Assembly (NCBI GenBank): GCA_035301285.1 | Contig: DATGUN010000037.1 | Coordinates: 8,614-72,613 of the forward strand | Source of the DNA: DATGUN01 sp035301285 | Lineage (GTDB): Bacteria > Bacillota > Bacilli > Bacillales > Amphibacillaceae | Direction: 5' to 3' | Length of the DNA: 64,000 bases | Shown here: positions 33,610 to 43,007 of the stretch, in pieces | Position numbering within the stretch: the first letter of the stretch is position 1 | How the letters are laid out: the number at the start of each line of letters is the position of its first letter | Translations under genes and position numbers: made by a program | The notes under the pieces: model-generated | The model's input: only the letters and a program-made list of their open reading frames with translations | Told to the model about the DNA's origin: nothing | The model's database searches: none

Positions 33610-33634
33610 GGTTTAATAGTAAAGGAACGGTCAT
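33610..33634 (+). promoter_or_regulatory. Possible sigma-B promoter of ctc
   Basis: GGTTTAA (33610-33616) matches the sigma-B -35 consensus exactly; CGGTCAT about 12 bases later is a partial match to GGGTAT. B. subtilis ctc is the classic sigma-B gene. Presence of sigma-B in this genome is not visible here. Confidence 0.45.
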
Positions 33635-33726
33635 ATCGCGTGACATGAAACCAGAATGCAAATGACAACAAATGAATGAAAACAAATTGATGCCATAAGG
33701 TGTTCAAATAATGGAGGATGATAAGA

Positions 33727-34368
33727 ATGACAGTAACATTGAAAGCAACACAAAGAGAAAACCTTAAACATTCCGCTACCAAAAAACTAAGACAGAGTGG
33801 ACATGTGCCAGCAGTGTTGTATGGTAAAAAAGACGAAGCTTCATCTATCGCAGTCAATAGTATCGAGCTTGTCAAGACAGTTCGTGATGAAGGCCGTAAC
33901 GCGATTATTTCCTTGGATGTCGAAAACGGAAAAACAGTAGATGTCATGTTGCATGAGTATCAAATGGATCCGATCAAAGATGAATTGATCCATGCCGATT
34001 TTTATGTCGTCGATATGAAAGAAGAAATGGATGTTGAAGTACCTCTACGCGTGGAAGGTGAAGCAGTAGGTGCCAAAGAAGGTGGCGTGTTGCAACAGCC
34101 ACTATATGAACTTCAAGTTCGTGCCAAACCTGCCGATATTCCTGAAGAAATCACAGTCGATGTTTCCGAACTTGAAATTGGTGACACGATCTCATTGACA
34201 GATTTGCCGACTTCCGACAAATATGAATTTTTGGATGATGACGATACAACAATCGCTACAGTTGTACCACCAACCGAGGAAGAGCCGTTAGAAGAAGATG
34301 AAGAAGAAGACGCCGCTCAAGAGCCGGAACTGGTTAACGCTGAAGAGGACGAAGAAGAAGAAAATTAA
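33727..34368 (+). CDS. ctc: General stress ribosomal protein Ctc (bL25)
   Basis: Ctc is the long form of ribosomal protein L25 that binds 5S rRNA, induced by stress in B. subtilis. The 213-residue protein has an L25 domain (residues about 1-92, with LRQSGHVPAVLYGK and HEYQMDPIKDELIHADFY), a TL5-like beta domain (to about 185, with PLYELQVRAKPADIPEEI), and an acidic tail rich in Glu and Asp (about the last 30 residues). GGAGG ten bases before fixes the ATG at 33727 over one at 33718 that touches it. The tail is longer and more acidic than usual, fitting a halophile. Confidence 0.94.
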   Translation: MTVTLKATQRENLKHSATKKLRQSGHVPAVLYGKKDEASSIAVNSIELVKTVRDEGRNAIISLDVENGKTVDVMLHEYQMDPIKDELIHADFYVVDMKEEMDVEVPLRVEGEAVGAKEGGVLQQPLYELQVRAKPADIPEEITVDVSELEIGDTISLTDLPTSDKYEFLDDDDTTIATVVPPTEEEPLEEDEEEDAAQEPELVNAEEDEEEEN

Positions 34369-34437
34369 TATTTTTGATACAGAAAAATAGTGGACATTTG
34401 TCTATATACAATCAATTACCCTGCTATCGAAAAGGGT

Positions 34438-34581
34438 TGGGCATGACTGAAAGACTAAGGTAAAAAGATGCTATGTTCTGCTTAGGTGAATGTATTGTCG
34501 CACTTTGAACTGTGATGGACTCGAGCAAAACATAGGATTGGTCTATACGACTATAGCATCTGTCTTCAGCAGTGGTGCCCA
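34438..34581. repeat. Nested inverted repeat / candidate structured RNA between ctc and pth
   Basis: Three pairs of complementary segments nest inside each other: TGGGCA 34438-34443 with TGCCCA 34576-34581; CTGAAAGAC 34447-34455 with GTCTTCAG 34562-34569 (one bulged A); AGATGCTAT 34466-34474 with ATAGCATCT 34553-34561 (perfect). Inside, ATGTT and AACAT can also pair. No coding frame uses the region. It could be a folded leader RNA or a small inverted-repeat element. Confidence 0.6.
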
Positions 34582-34638
34582 TCCTCATAGGAGGGGTAAT
34601 TGGTATCATTGACATTTCTTAAAAAAGGACGTAACAAG

Positions 34639-35199
34639 ATGAAATGCATTGTAGGACTTGGTAATCCTGGGCGGAAATATAAACAAACACGCCATAATAT
34701 TGGATTTATCATTATCGAGGAATTGTTATACCGCAACAAATGGAAACTGAATAAAAATAAATTCAATGGCCATTATGCATTGGAACAATTCAATGGCGAA
34801 AAAGTGCTGCTATTGCAACCACAAACATATATGAACCTCTCCGGTGAAGCAATTAAACCTATTGCTGATTATTATCATATTCCGGCAGAGGATATTTTGG
34901 TTATTTTCGATGATTTGGATTTACCCGCCGGCAAGATAAGATTGCGGCAAAAAGGTGGACATGGTGGACATAATGGTGTACGTTCAACCATCTCGCAGCT
35001 GGGGACGAAAGACTTTAAACGTCTGAGGTTCGGGATTGGAAGACCGACAACCCCTATTCCGGTTGTCGACTATGTCTTGGGGAAGTTTCCAAAATCGGAG
35101 CAAAAAGCCATTACCGATGGAATCGAAAAAGCGGCAGACGCTTGTGAAAAATGGATTGAAACACCCTTTGCCAATGTCATGAATGAATTTAATCAGTAA
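34639..35199 (+). CDS. pth: Peptidyl-tRNA hydrolase
   Basis: Pth (SpoVC) cleaves peptidyl-tRNA dropped from ribosomes, recycling tRNA. The 186-residue enzyme begins MKCIVGLGNPGRKYKQTRHNIGF with the catalytic histidine, then PQTYMNLSGEAI, FDDLDLPAGKIRLRQKGGHGGHNG and LRFGIGRP. AAAAGGA before the ATG at 34639 selects this start over an upstream GTG at 34600. It follows ctc after 270 bases that hold a large inverted repeat, and precedes fin. In B. subtilis the spoVC mutation blocks sporulation. Confidence 0.96.
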   Translation: MKCIVGLGNPGRKYKQTRHNIGFIIIEELLYRNKWKLNKNKFNGHYALEQFNGEKVLLLQPQTYMNLSGEAIKPIADYYHIPAEDILVIFDDLDLPAGKIRLRQKGGHGGHNGVRSTISQLGTKDFKRLRFGIGRPTTPIPVVDYVLGKFPKSEQKAITDGIEKAADACEKWIETPFANVMNEFNQ

Positions 35200-35247
35200 C
35201 GTTGAATAAAGTGATACAGAAAAATGATCCATCTCCTTAGATATAAC

Positions 35248-35276
35248 GTATAAAGGTACACTTTTCGGATAAACTT
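35248..35276 (+). promoter_or_regulatory. Sigma-F promoter of fin
   Basis: GTATA (35248-35252), 14 bases, then GGATAAACTT (35267-35276), nine of ten positions of the sigma-F -10 pattern GGNNANAMTA. The fin start follows after a strong AGGAGG. Confidence 0.65.
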
Positions 35277-35312
35277 CAAATATCCAACGTTTTATCTTTA
35301 GGAGGTTATTCT

Positions 35313-35543
35313 ATGTCTATTGTCTATAAATGTAGACATTGTGGGCATATAATTGGGGAGCTCAATGAAAAAGCACTGGAAACATCCATGAGTGTCTTGG
35401 ATGGCCTGTCCGTTGAAGATAAGCGACAAATGATTCATTATCAGTATAACGGGGATGTACATGTGCATGTCATCTGTGAGCATTGCGAACAATTATTAGG
35501 GCAACACCCCTATTATCATGAACTTGACTATTTTATACAGTAA
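35313..35543 (+). CDS. fin: Anti-sigma-F factor Fin
   Basis: Fin (YabK) is made in the forespore under sigma-F and helps switch it off so that sigma-G can take over. The 76-residue protein has zinc-ribbon cysteine pairs in YKCRHCGHIIGELN and ICEHCEQLLGQHPYYHELDYFIQ, with a helical middle. It keeps its place between pth and mfd. Together with gin at 13409, both small forespore zinc proteins that time sigma-F and sigma-G are in this window, each with a sigma-F-type promoter. Confidence 0.95.
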   Translation: MSIVYKCRHCGHIIGELNEKALETSMSVLDGLSVEDKRQMIHYQYNGDVHVHVICEHCEQLLGQHPYYHELDYFIQ

Positions 35544-35617
35544 GAACCCTGAAAATGCTTTGGCACCTGGCCAGAGTATTTTTGCGGTTATGCCGTATAC
35601 CATTCGGGGGTTACAGA

Positions 35618-38600
35618 ATGAAGGATATACACACATTTTTACAATCAAAAGAAGATATTCAATCGATTATCGGCGGCGTTTCCAGCGGTATGAAAGAACA
35701 GTTGGTAGCTGGGTTGACTGGTTCATCACGAAGTTTACTTGCTTCCATCGTGCATGAGTCGGCTGATCGCCCGATTCTATTAATTACACATCAGCTTAAT
35801 CAAGCTCAACAGTTATATGATGATTTAACAGAGTTTATGGACAGTGATCATGTACATTTGTACCCTGTCAACGAGCTGATTGCTTCTGAAATTGCCATTG
35901 CCAGCCCTGAACTGAAAAGTGAACGGATTGAAGCGTTGACATCGTGGATGAATCAAAAGTCAGGCGTTTTAATTGCACCGGTCGCTGCCATGAAACGTAT
36001 ATTGCCGCCAAAAAGCTACTGGGAGAAATACCAATTATCATTTTCTGTCGGGAGCGAAATAGATATCGAAAAAGATTTGCTGTCACTCATTGACATGGGC
36101 TATGAACGTGTATCGATGGTCAATACGCCTGGTGAGTTTTCACAGCGGGGCGGAATCATCGATATCTACCCGGTTACCGAGGAACATCCGATACGGATTG
36201 AGCTGTTTGATGATGAAGTGGATTCCATCCGCTATTTTGATGCGGGGTCCCAGAGGTCGCTTGACAAACGACAGACAGCCAATGTCGTGCCTGCCACAGA
36301 ATTATTGCTCAGTGAAGATGATATGGTCTCAGGTGCACAACGATTGGAAGATGCATTGAAAACATCTCTCACCAAGCTTAAAACATCTGAGGAGAAAGAA
36401 AAGCTCCTGGAAGTCATTGAATATGATATCGATCGCTTGAATAACATGGAACGTTTTCAGGAAATGTATAAGTATATCGGCTTCTTTTACGAAAACCCCG
36501 CTAGTTTATTAGACTACCTTTCCGACTCGGGGATTCTTATGTTGGATGAAATGAGTCGTGTGCAGGAATCGGCGCATCACCTGGATACAGAAGAAGCGGA
36601 ATGGTATAGCAGCTTATTGGAATCCCATCAAATGGTCCGTGATTCGAAGTTTTCGTTTGATTGGCAGGAAATATGGGAGCATACGAATCATCAACGGATA
36701 TATATGTCTGTGTTTTTACGGCATATACCGAACACCCAACCTGAAAATATCGTGAATATGTCTTCCCGTGCGATGCAAACGTTCCACGGGCAAATGAACC
36801 TGTTCAAAAATGAACTGCAAAGATGGGTAAAAGGCGATTTTTCTGTGGTGATTCTAGCACCTAACCGTGAACGGGCCGAAAAAATCCATTCGATATTCGT
36901 GGATTATGACATTAAAGCGAATGTCCAGGAAGAATTGACATTGCCTGTCAAAACGCCTGTCATCACAGTAGGTAACATTACGAATGGCATTGAGCTCCCG
37001 ATGCATAAACTTGTGCTCATTACGGAAAATGAACTTTTCAAACAACAGACGAAGCGTCCAAGAAAACAACGGAAAATTTCCAATGCCGAGCGTATCAAAA
37101 ATTATCAGGAATTAAAAATCGGTGATTATGTCGTTCATGCCAACCACGGGATTGGGAAGTATGTCGGCATCGAAACATTAAAAGTCAATCATCTGCATAA
37201 AGACTTCCTGCTTATTAAATATTCTGGTGATGACAAATTGTATGTGCCGGTCGATCAAATTGATCTGGTCCAGAAATTCGTTGCGTCTGAAGGAAAAGAA
37301 CCCCGCCTGTATAAACTGGGTGGCTCGGAATGGACACGAGTCAAGCGAAAGGTACAATCGTCTGTAGAGGATATTGCGGATGATTTGATCAAGTTATATG
37401 CAGAAAGAGAAGCAAGAAAAGGGTATGCTTTCTCAGAGGACACTGAGATGCAGCGTGAGTTTGAAGCGGCGTTCCCATATCAGGAAACGGATGATCAATT
37501 GAGATGTATTGAAGAAATCAAGGCCGATATGGAAAAACAACGACCCATGGACCGGTTATTATGTGGCGATGTTGGCTACGGAAAAACAGAGGTCGCTATA
37601 CGTGCGGCTTTTAAAGCAGTGGCCGATGGAAAACAAGTCGCTATATTGGTCCCGACAACCATATTGGGCCAACAACACTATGAGACGATCAGGGAACGGT
37701 TCCAGGATCAAGCGGTTAATATTGGTCTGCTCAGCCGCTTCCGTACCAAAAAACAGCAAAAAGAAACGCTTGACGGATTGAAAAAAGGCTTGGTCGATAT
37801 TGTCATCGGTACACATCGATTATTATCAAAAGATGTTCAATATCATGATTTGGGATTGCTCGTCGTTGATGAAGAACAGCGTTTCGGTGTGAAGCATAAA
37901 GAAAAAATAAAGCAGCTGAAATCGAATGTGGATGTTCTGACACTCACAGCAACACCGATACCACGGACATTGCATATGTCGATGCTTGGAGTGAGGGATC
38001 TATCGGTCATCGAAACCCCTCCGGAAAATCGTTTTCCGATTCAGACATACGTACTTGAATACAACCCGATATTCATGCGTGAAGCGATTGAACGTGAGAT
38101 GGCACGGGGTGGGCAAGTATTTTTCTTGTATAATCGCGTGGAGAATATCGAACGTATTGCCCGGGAAATAGGAAGCTTGGTTGGAGATGCCCGTATAGCT
38201 GTTGCGCACGGACAAATGAATGAAAATGAGCTGGAAAATATCATGTTTGCTTTTCTTGCGGGAGAGTTCGACGTGCTCGTAAGTACGACAATCATCGAAA
38301 CCGGTGTCGATATACCGAATGTGAACACATTGATTGTGTATGACGGTGATCGTATGGGGTTAAGTCAGCTTTATCAGCTGCGTGGACGTGTCGGGCGTTC
38401 TAATCGCGTTGCATATGCATATTTTACGTACCAAAAAGATAAAGTACTGACAGAGATTGCAGAAAAACGTCTGAACGCCATCAAAGAATTTACTGAACTT
38501 GGATCGGGATTTAAAATCGCCATGCGTGATTTGACCATCCGTGGTGCTGGTAATCTTCTTGGGTCGCAACAACACGGGTTCATCGATTCGGTTGGGTTCG

Positions 38601-39142
38601 ATATGTACTCGCAGATGTTGAAAGATGCCATCGATGCTCGTAAGTCAGGAAAAGAACTGGATGACGCCACACCTTTTGAACCGGAATTGACCGTGAAGTT
38701 GGATGCTTATATACCGGCATCGTATATTGCTGATGAAAAACAAAAGATTGATATGTATAAGCAATTTCAAACTGCTGAATCAAGAGATGACCTGGATGAT
38801 CTGAAAGAGGAATTGACCGATCGTTTCGGTGATTATCCAGAAGAAGTACAACAGCTGTTCATTGTTTCGACATTGAAAATGCTTGCCAAACGTGAGCGTG
38901 TGGAACACATCCATGAAACCCCCGGCAAGATAGAGTTATTGGTGGAGGCTGATCGTAGCCAGCAGATTGATGGCGGGAAACTATTTGACTTGGCAACCCA
39001 ATATGGTCGTACGGTACAACTAGGTACAGAAGGCGACAAATTAAAAATCAAATTCGTCATATCACAGGACACAAGAGATAAACGTTATGATGTGGTTTGT
39101 GATTTTATGGATAAACTGACAAAAGTCGAACGAGATGGATAA
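35618..39142 (+). CDS. mfd: Transcription-repair coupling factor
   Basis: Mfd pushes stalled RNA polymerase off damaged DNA and recruits UvrA. The 1174-residue protein has the UvrB-homologous N-terminal region (with RGGIIDIYPVTEEHPIRIELFDDE), the RNA polymerase-interaction domain (GDYVVHANHGIGKYVGIE), the translocase with Walker A DVGYGKTEVA, the DEEQRFG box, TATPIPRTLHMS and QLRGRVGRS, and the C-terminal UvrA-inhibitory domain. The ATG at 35618 after GGGGGTT begins the family alignment; the frame is open 21 codons earlier. Length matches B. subtilis Mfd (1177). Confidence 0.97.
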   Translation: MKDIHTFLQSKEDIQSIIGGVSSGMKEQLVAGLTGSSRSLLASIVHESADRPILLITHQLNQAQQLYDDLTEFMDSDHVHLYPVNELIASEIAIASPELKSERIEALTSWMNQKSGVLIAPVAAMKRILPPKSYWEKYQLSFSVGSEIDIEKDLLSLIDMGYERVSMVNTPGEFSQRGGIIDIYPVTEEHPIRIELFDDEVDSIRYFDAGSQRSLDKRQTANVVPATELLLSEDDMVSGAQRLEDALKTSLTKLKTSEEKEKLLEVIEYDIDRLNNMERFQEMYKYIGFFYENPASLLDYLSDSGILMLDEMSRVQESAHHLDTEEAEWYSSLLESHQMVRDSKFSFDWQEIWEHTNHQRIYMSVFLRHIPNTQPENIVNMSSRAMQTFHGQMNLFKNELQRWVKGDFSVVILAPNRERAEKIHSIFVDYDIKANVQEELTLPVKTPVITVGNITNGIELPMHKLVLITENELFKQQTKRPRKQRKISNAERIKNYQELKIGDYVVHANHGIGKYVGIETLKVNHLHKDFLLIKYSGDDKLYVPVDQIDLVQKFVASEGKEPRLYKLGGSEWTRVKRKVQSSVEDIADDLIKLYAEREARKGYAFSEDTEMQREFEAAFPYQETDDQLRCIEEIKADMEKQRPMDRLLCGDVGYGKTEVAIRAAFKAVADGKQVAILVPTTILGQQHYETIRERFQDQAVNIGLLSRFRTKKQQKETLDGLKKGLVDIVIGTHRLLSKDVQYHDLGLLVVDEEQRFGVKHKEKIKQLKSNVDVLTLTATPIPRTLHMSMLGVRDLSVIETPPENRFPIQTYVLEYNPIFMREAIEREMARGGQVFFLYNRVENIERIAREIGSLVGDARIAVAHGQMNENELENIMFAFLAGEFDVLVSTTIIETGVDIPNVNTLIVYDGDRMGLSQLYQLRGRVGRSNRVAYAYFTYQKDKVLTEIAEKRLNAIKEFTELGSGFKIAMRDLTIRGAGNLLGSQQHGFIDSVGFDMYSQMLKDAIDARKSGKELDDATPFEPELTVKLDAYIPASYIADEKQKIDMYKQFQTAESRDDLDDLKEELTDRFGDYPEEVQQLFIVSTLKMLAKRERVEHIHETPGKIELLVEADRSQQIDGGKLFDLATQYGRTVQLGTEGDKLKIKFVISQDTRDKRYDVVCDFMDKLTKVERDG

Positions 39143-39320
39143 ATTTTTACCTTGAATGCATAGTTCTCTCAGGATGATAAATACTAAAGGCATAACTGGT
39201 GATGTTTACACATTGAAGTCAATTTATGGAACGGTATGTTCGCTGTGGTCATTCATAAACGGCTCAATGTGAAAATACACAAGTCAATAATCATCATGAG
39301 AAAGCGAGGCTCGTAATCAA

Positions 39321-39857
39321 ATGAAAGCAACAGGAATTGTACGACGAATTGATGATTTAGGCAGAGTAGTCATCCCGAAAGAAATAAGAAGGACACTACG
39401 TATTCGTGAAGGTGATCCATTGGAGATTTTTGTCGCCAGGGAAGGGGAAGTCATCCTGAAGAAATACTCGCCTATCAACGAACTGAGTCATTTTGCCCAA
39501 GAGTATGCTGAGGCACTGTTTGATTCCCTCCAACACCCTGTTTTGATCTGTGACCGTGATGAATTCATTGCGGTGGCCGGAGAATCTAAAAAAGACTACT
39601 TAAATAAAAACATCGGTTCCCCCTTGGAAACGATCATGGAGGATAGAACCGTAAGTATGGAGACAAAGGCAAGTACTCTGGAAATCCTGCAAGGTACAGA
39701 AAAAGAGCTTGACTCATACTGTATTAGCCCTATCATAGCAAACGGCGATCCGATTGGATGTGTCATGGTATTTTCAAAAGATGGTCAATCGGTTGGAGAG
39801 GTAGAAGAAAAAGCGACTGAAACAGCAGCCAGCTTTTTAGCGAGACAGATGGAATAG
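39321..39857 (+). CDS. spoVT: Stage V sporulation regulator SpoVT
   Basis: SpoVT is an AbrB-type regulator of late forespore, sigma-G-dependent genes. The 178-residue protein has the swapped-hairpin DNA-binding domain at residues 1-50 (MKATGIVRRIDDLGRVVIPKEIRRTLRI) and a C-terminal GAF-like domain (about 55-178) ending ATETAASFLARQME. It shares its N-terminal motif with AbrB at 21246 but is twice as long. It stands alone between mfd and yabM, closed by a strong terminator. Confidence 0.96.
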   Translation: MKATGIVRRIDDLGRVVIPKEIRRTLRIREGDPLEIFVAREGEVILKKYSPINELSHFAQEYAEALFDSLQHPVLICDRDEFIAVAGESKKDYLNKNIGSPLETIMEDRTVSMETKASTLEILQGTEKELDSYCISPIIANGDPIGCVMVFSKDGQSVGEVEEKATETAASFLARQME

Positions 39858-39895
39858 CCCTATACAATAATGGCCAATGCGTATTGGCGCCATAC

Positions 39896-39935
39896 GCAAA
39901 AATGCAACCCTCTTGATGGGGTTGCATTTTTATTG
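39896..39935 (+). terminator. Intrinsic terminator of spoVT
   Basis: AAAATGCAACCC and GGGTTGCATTTT form a long stem with a TTTT-containing tail. A second small hairpin, TGCGTAT/ATACGCA, lies just upstream at 39878-39898. Confidence 0.88.
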
Positions 39936-40023
39936 ATCATATCAAGGTGTGATGATGAGGTGGTTTGAATGTCATCTGTGCTATAATGGATAAAAATCTA
40001 CGTTTGATTGGAATGCGTTTAAT

Positions 40024-41622
40024 ATGGATGGCAACGATACGAACAAGTTAGTGAAGGGTGCCTTTCTCCTTACGTTGGCGGGATTCATCGGAAAACTATT
40101 AAGTGCGGGCTACCGGATTCCGTTGCAAAATCTCACAGGTGATGTAGGCTTTTATATTTATCAGCAAGTTTATCCGATTCTTGGAATGGTCCTTGTTTTA
40201 GGGTTATATGGGTTTCCATCAGCCATATCAAGACTGACGGCTGAGATGGAGGAAGCGGGTAAGGGACGGTCGTTTCGCAGTTTTGTCGTTCCGGTTTTCA
40301 TCATATTATTTGGCTTGGTCACCGTATTATCCTTCTCTATGTATATCAGTGCGCCTTTTTTAAGTGATTGGATTGGAGATCATCAGCTTGAAAGTATATA
40401 CCGATTGGCTGCACTCACCTTTTTTGTCATCCCATTTCTCGGTGTAGGGCGCGGGGTTTTTCAAGGGTTGGGAGATATGCAGCCGACAGCTTATTCACAA
40501 GTGAGCGAACAAATTGTAAGAGTGCTTGTCATTGTTGTCTCAGCCGTGTGGTTCAGTACCATGGGAGGAGACATCTATACGATAGGAAAAGCGGCTGTAC
40601 TGGCTTCTCTTATGGCTGGTTTTATAGCATTTGCCGTGTTAAGTTACTTTGCTGTGAAGCGACAGCCGTTAACCAGGAATACATATCCCATTCCATGGCG
40701 TTATTATATGAAGACGCTCTTCACCTTCGGTTTGTTTTTTGCCTTGAACCATATGGTATTATTGATTATTCAGTTTGCGGATACATTCACGTTATTTCCG
40801 AGATTGTTGGACTATGGTTTGGACACTGGGGCGGCTATGGAAGCAAAAGGGATTTTTGACCGTGGACAGCCGTTTATACAGCTAGGGACGGTGTTGGGTT
40901 CCGCATTCGCTCTTGCCCTGATTCCACGTATATCACCTGAACGGTTACATCGGGAACCTGACATATTGAGCCGTCATATACGAAGTGCGTTGTCGTTCAG
41001 TGTCTACATGGCCTTTGGGGCGACACTTGGGCTTATTCTCATTTTTCCTGAGGCCAATCAATTATTATATAAGAACACCGCTGGGACGGTTAGCCTGCAA
41101 GTCCTCGTCATCGCCATTCTGCTCAGTTCACTCGTCATTACCGGTGCCTCCATTTTACAGGGGTTGGGATATATGAAGGTGGCGGGGCTTTCCATTATTT
41201 GTGCCTTTTTTGTAAAATGGGGTTTGAATGACATATTGGTTCCATTGTTGGGGATTATGGGAAGTGCGCTGGCGACGACGTGCAGCTTATTGTTTTTAAC
41301 AGCAGTGCTATTTTATACCTTATACCGGAAATTACCAGAGCTTGCTTTTTTTCGGAACTTGAATTGGCGAGCGCTGATCTTAAGCGGAGCGGGGATGACG
41401 ATTTATATTATGGTTATCGACTTCATTGTGACGTGGCTCAATCCGACAACACGCCTTGATATGTTGATATATGTTGTATTTATTGTACTGTCCGCAGGGT
41501 TTATCTACCTTTACGTGCTTCTGAAGTGCAAGGCATTGTCAGAAGAGGAGTTGGCGATGCTGCCGTTGGGAACACTCTTCATTCGAATCCAGAGAGGGAG
41601 GCATTCAAATGGGTCAAATTGA
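40024..41622 (+). CDS. yabM: MOP-superfamily polysaccharide/lipid flippase (YabM)
   Basis: This 532-residue integral membrane protein has about 14 hydrophobic segments spread over its length and the N-terminal pattern KLVKGAFLLTLAGFIGKLLSAGYRIPLQNLTGDVGFYIYQQVYP of the SpoVB/MurJ-like polysaccharide transport group. Relatives move lipid-linked precursors across the membrane, so a role in spore envelope or peptidoglycan synthesis is likely, but its own substrate is unknown. The stop overlaps yabN by 14 bases, so the two are coupled. Confidence 0.9.
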   Translation: MDGNDTNKLVKGAFLLTLAGFIGKLLSAGYRIPLQNLTGDVGFYIYQQVYPILGMVLVLGLYGFPSAISRLTAEMEEAGKGRSFRSFVVPVFIILFGLVTVLSFSMYISAPFLSDWIGDHQLESIYRLAALTFFVIPFLGVGRGVFQGLGDMQPTAYSQVSEQIVRVLVIVVSAVWFSTMGGDIYTIGKAAVLASLMAGFIAFAVLSYFAVKRQPLTRNTYPIPWRYYMKTLFTFGLFFALNHMVLLIIQFADTFTLFPRLLDYGLDTGAAMEAKGIFDRGQPFIQLGTVLGSAFALALIPRISPERLHREPDILSRHIRSALSFSVYMAFGATLGLILIFPEANQLLYKNTAGTVSLQVLVIAILLSSLVITGASILQGLGYMKVAGLSIICAFFVKWGLNDILVPLLGIMGSALATTCSLLFLTAVLFYTLYRKLPELAFFRNLNWRALILSGAGMTIYIMVIDFIVTWLNPTTRLDMLIYVVFIVLSAGFIYLYVLLKCKALSEEELAMLPLGTLFIRIQRGRHSNGSN

Positions 41623-42955
41623 AATTGTGGGACTTGGTGCGGGAACACTTAATCAGTTGCCGCTGGGTATATATAAAAAAATCATACGAACGGAGAAGCC
41701 GGTTTATGTTCGTACATTGGATCACCCTGTCATAAGACAGTTGCAGTCGGAAGGGGTGACGTTTTCTTCCTTCGATGTTACATATGAAACATATGAAAGA
41801 TTTGAAGAAGTCTATAGGGAGATTGTTTCGGACCTTTTGGCTGCCTCAGAAACAGAGTCGATCATGTATGCTGTGCCGGGCCATCCGATGCTTGCTGAGT
41901 CGACTGTAAAATTACTGCTGGAGCAAACAGAGCGAGAAGTAAAGATAGCCGGAGGTCAAAGCTACTTGGATGATTTGTTTACAACGCTGGAAATCGATCC
42001 AATCGATGGGTTTCAATTCATAGATGCGACGGGGTTTGACCGAAATCAATTGAACTTCCGTAACCATCTTATTTTCTCACAAATATATGATGCGTTCACG
42101 GCTTCGAATGTCAAGCTTACACTTCTTGAGGATCTGCCCGCAGACTATCGGGTGACGATTGTCGAGGCTGCCGGAACAGATAACGAGGATGTGCGTGTCA
42201 TTGCATTGGAAGATTTAGATCGATCCATGGAAATAAGTAATCTGACGACATTATATGTCCCGCCTGTACCACCGACATTACAAAACCATACATTCACCCG
42301 GCTGCGTGAAATCATTGCCGCATTACGAGCGCCGGATGGTTGCCCGTGGGATCGGGTGCAAACACATGAGTCGTTACGGGAACACGCAATAGAAGAGGTA
42401 TATGAATTTGTTGAAGCGGTAGATGAGGAAGATGATGAAGGGATGATCGAAGAACTCGGCGATGTTCTCCTTCAAGTGATGCTCCATAGTCAAATTGGCG
42501 AAGATGACGGATATTTTTCAGTTGAGGACGTCATTCAAACCCTTACCGAAAAAATGATCCATCGCCATCCGCATGTGTTTAAAGATATAGTGGTTGACTC
42601 TGTTGACGATGTTTATAAAAATTGGGATGAATTGAAGAAAGAAGAAAAAGGAGCTACAAGAACATCTATTTTCGATGGTATTCCGAAACACTTGCCATCT
42701 CTATTGAAATCATATAAGGTGCAGAAAAAAGTAGCCAAAGAGACAGCTGAAATGGGTATAGATAGATTATGGGAAACAATCGATGAAAAACTGACATTAT
42801 TACGTTCTCTGGATGTCGATCCAGGTGATATCGAACCGATACTGGGTCAATTATTATTTGAAGTTGTCCACCTGTCAAGGTATCATGAAATAAACCCTGA
42901 ACTTGCTCTGTCACAAGCCGTTAATCGGTATATGGAAAAATACGAGAAACAATAG
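41609..42955 (+). CDS. yabN: MazG-type nucleoside triphosphate pyrophosphohydrolase fused to methylase-like domain (YabN)
   Basis: The 448-residue protein has an N-terminal tetrapyrrole-methylase-like domain (about residues 1-215, with IVGLGAGTLNQLPLGIY and YAVPGHPMLAEST) and a C-terminal MazG domain with LRAPDGCPWDRVQTHESL and the metal motifs EEVYEFVEAVDEED and EELGDVLLQVMLHSQI. MazG enzymes hydrolyse non-canonical or surplus NTPs to NMP and PPi. The fusion is standard in Bacillus. AGAGGGAGG precedes the ATG inside yabM. The role of the first domain is unknown. Confidence 0.93.
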   Translation: MGQIEIVGLGAGTLNQLPLGIYKKIIRTEKPVYVRTLDHPVIRQLQSEGVTFSSFDVTYETYERFEEVYREIVSDLLAASETESIMYAVPGHPMLAESTVKLLLEQTEREVKIAGGQSYLDDLFTTLEIDPIDGFQFIDATGFDRNQLNFRNHLIFSQIYDAFTASNVKLTLLEDLPADYRVTIVEAAGTDNEDVRVIALEDLDRSMEISNLTTLYVPPVPPTLQNHTFTRLREIIAALRAPDGCPWDRVQTHESLREHAIEEVYEFVEAVDEEDDEGMIEELGDVLLQVMLHSQIGEDDGYFSVEDVIQTLTEKMIHRHPHVFKDIVVDSVDDVYKNWDELKKEEKGATRTSIFDGIPKHLPSLLKSYKVQKKVAKETAEMGIDRLWETIDEKLTLLRSLDVDPGDIEPILGQLLFEVVHLSRYHEINPELALSQAVNRYMEKYEKQ

Positions 42956-43007
42956 AGTGAACGTTTGATGTGTCAATAGCAACAATAAAAAAAGAAAGAG
43001 TGATTCC

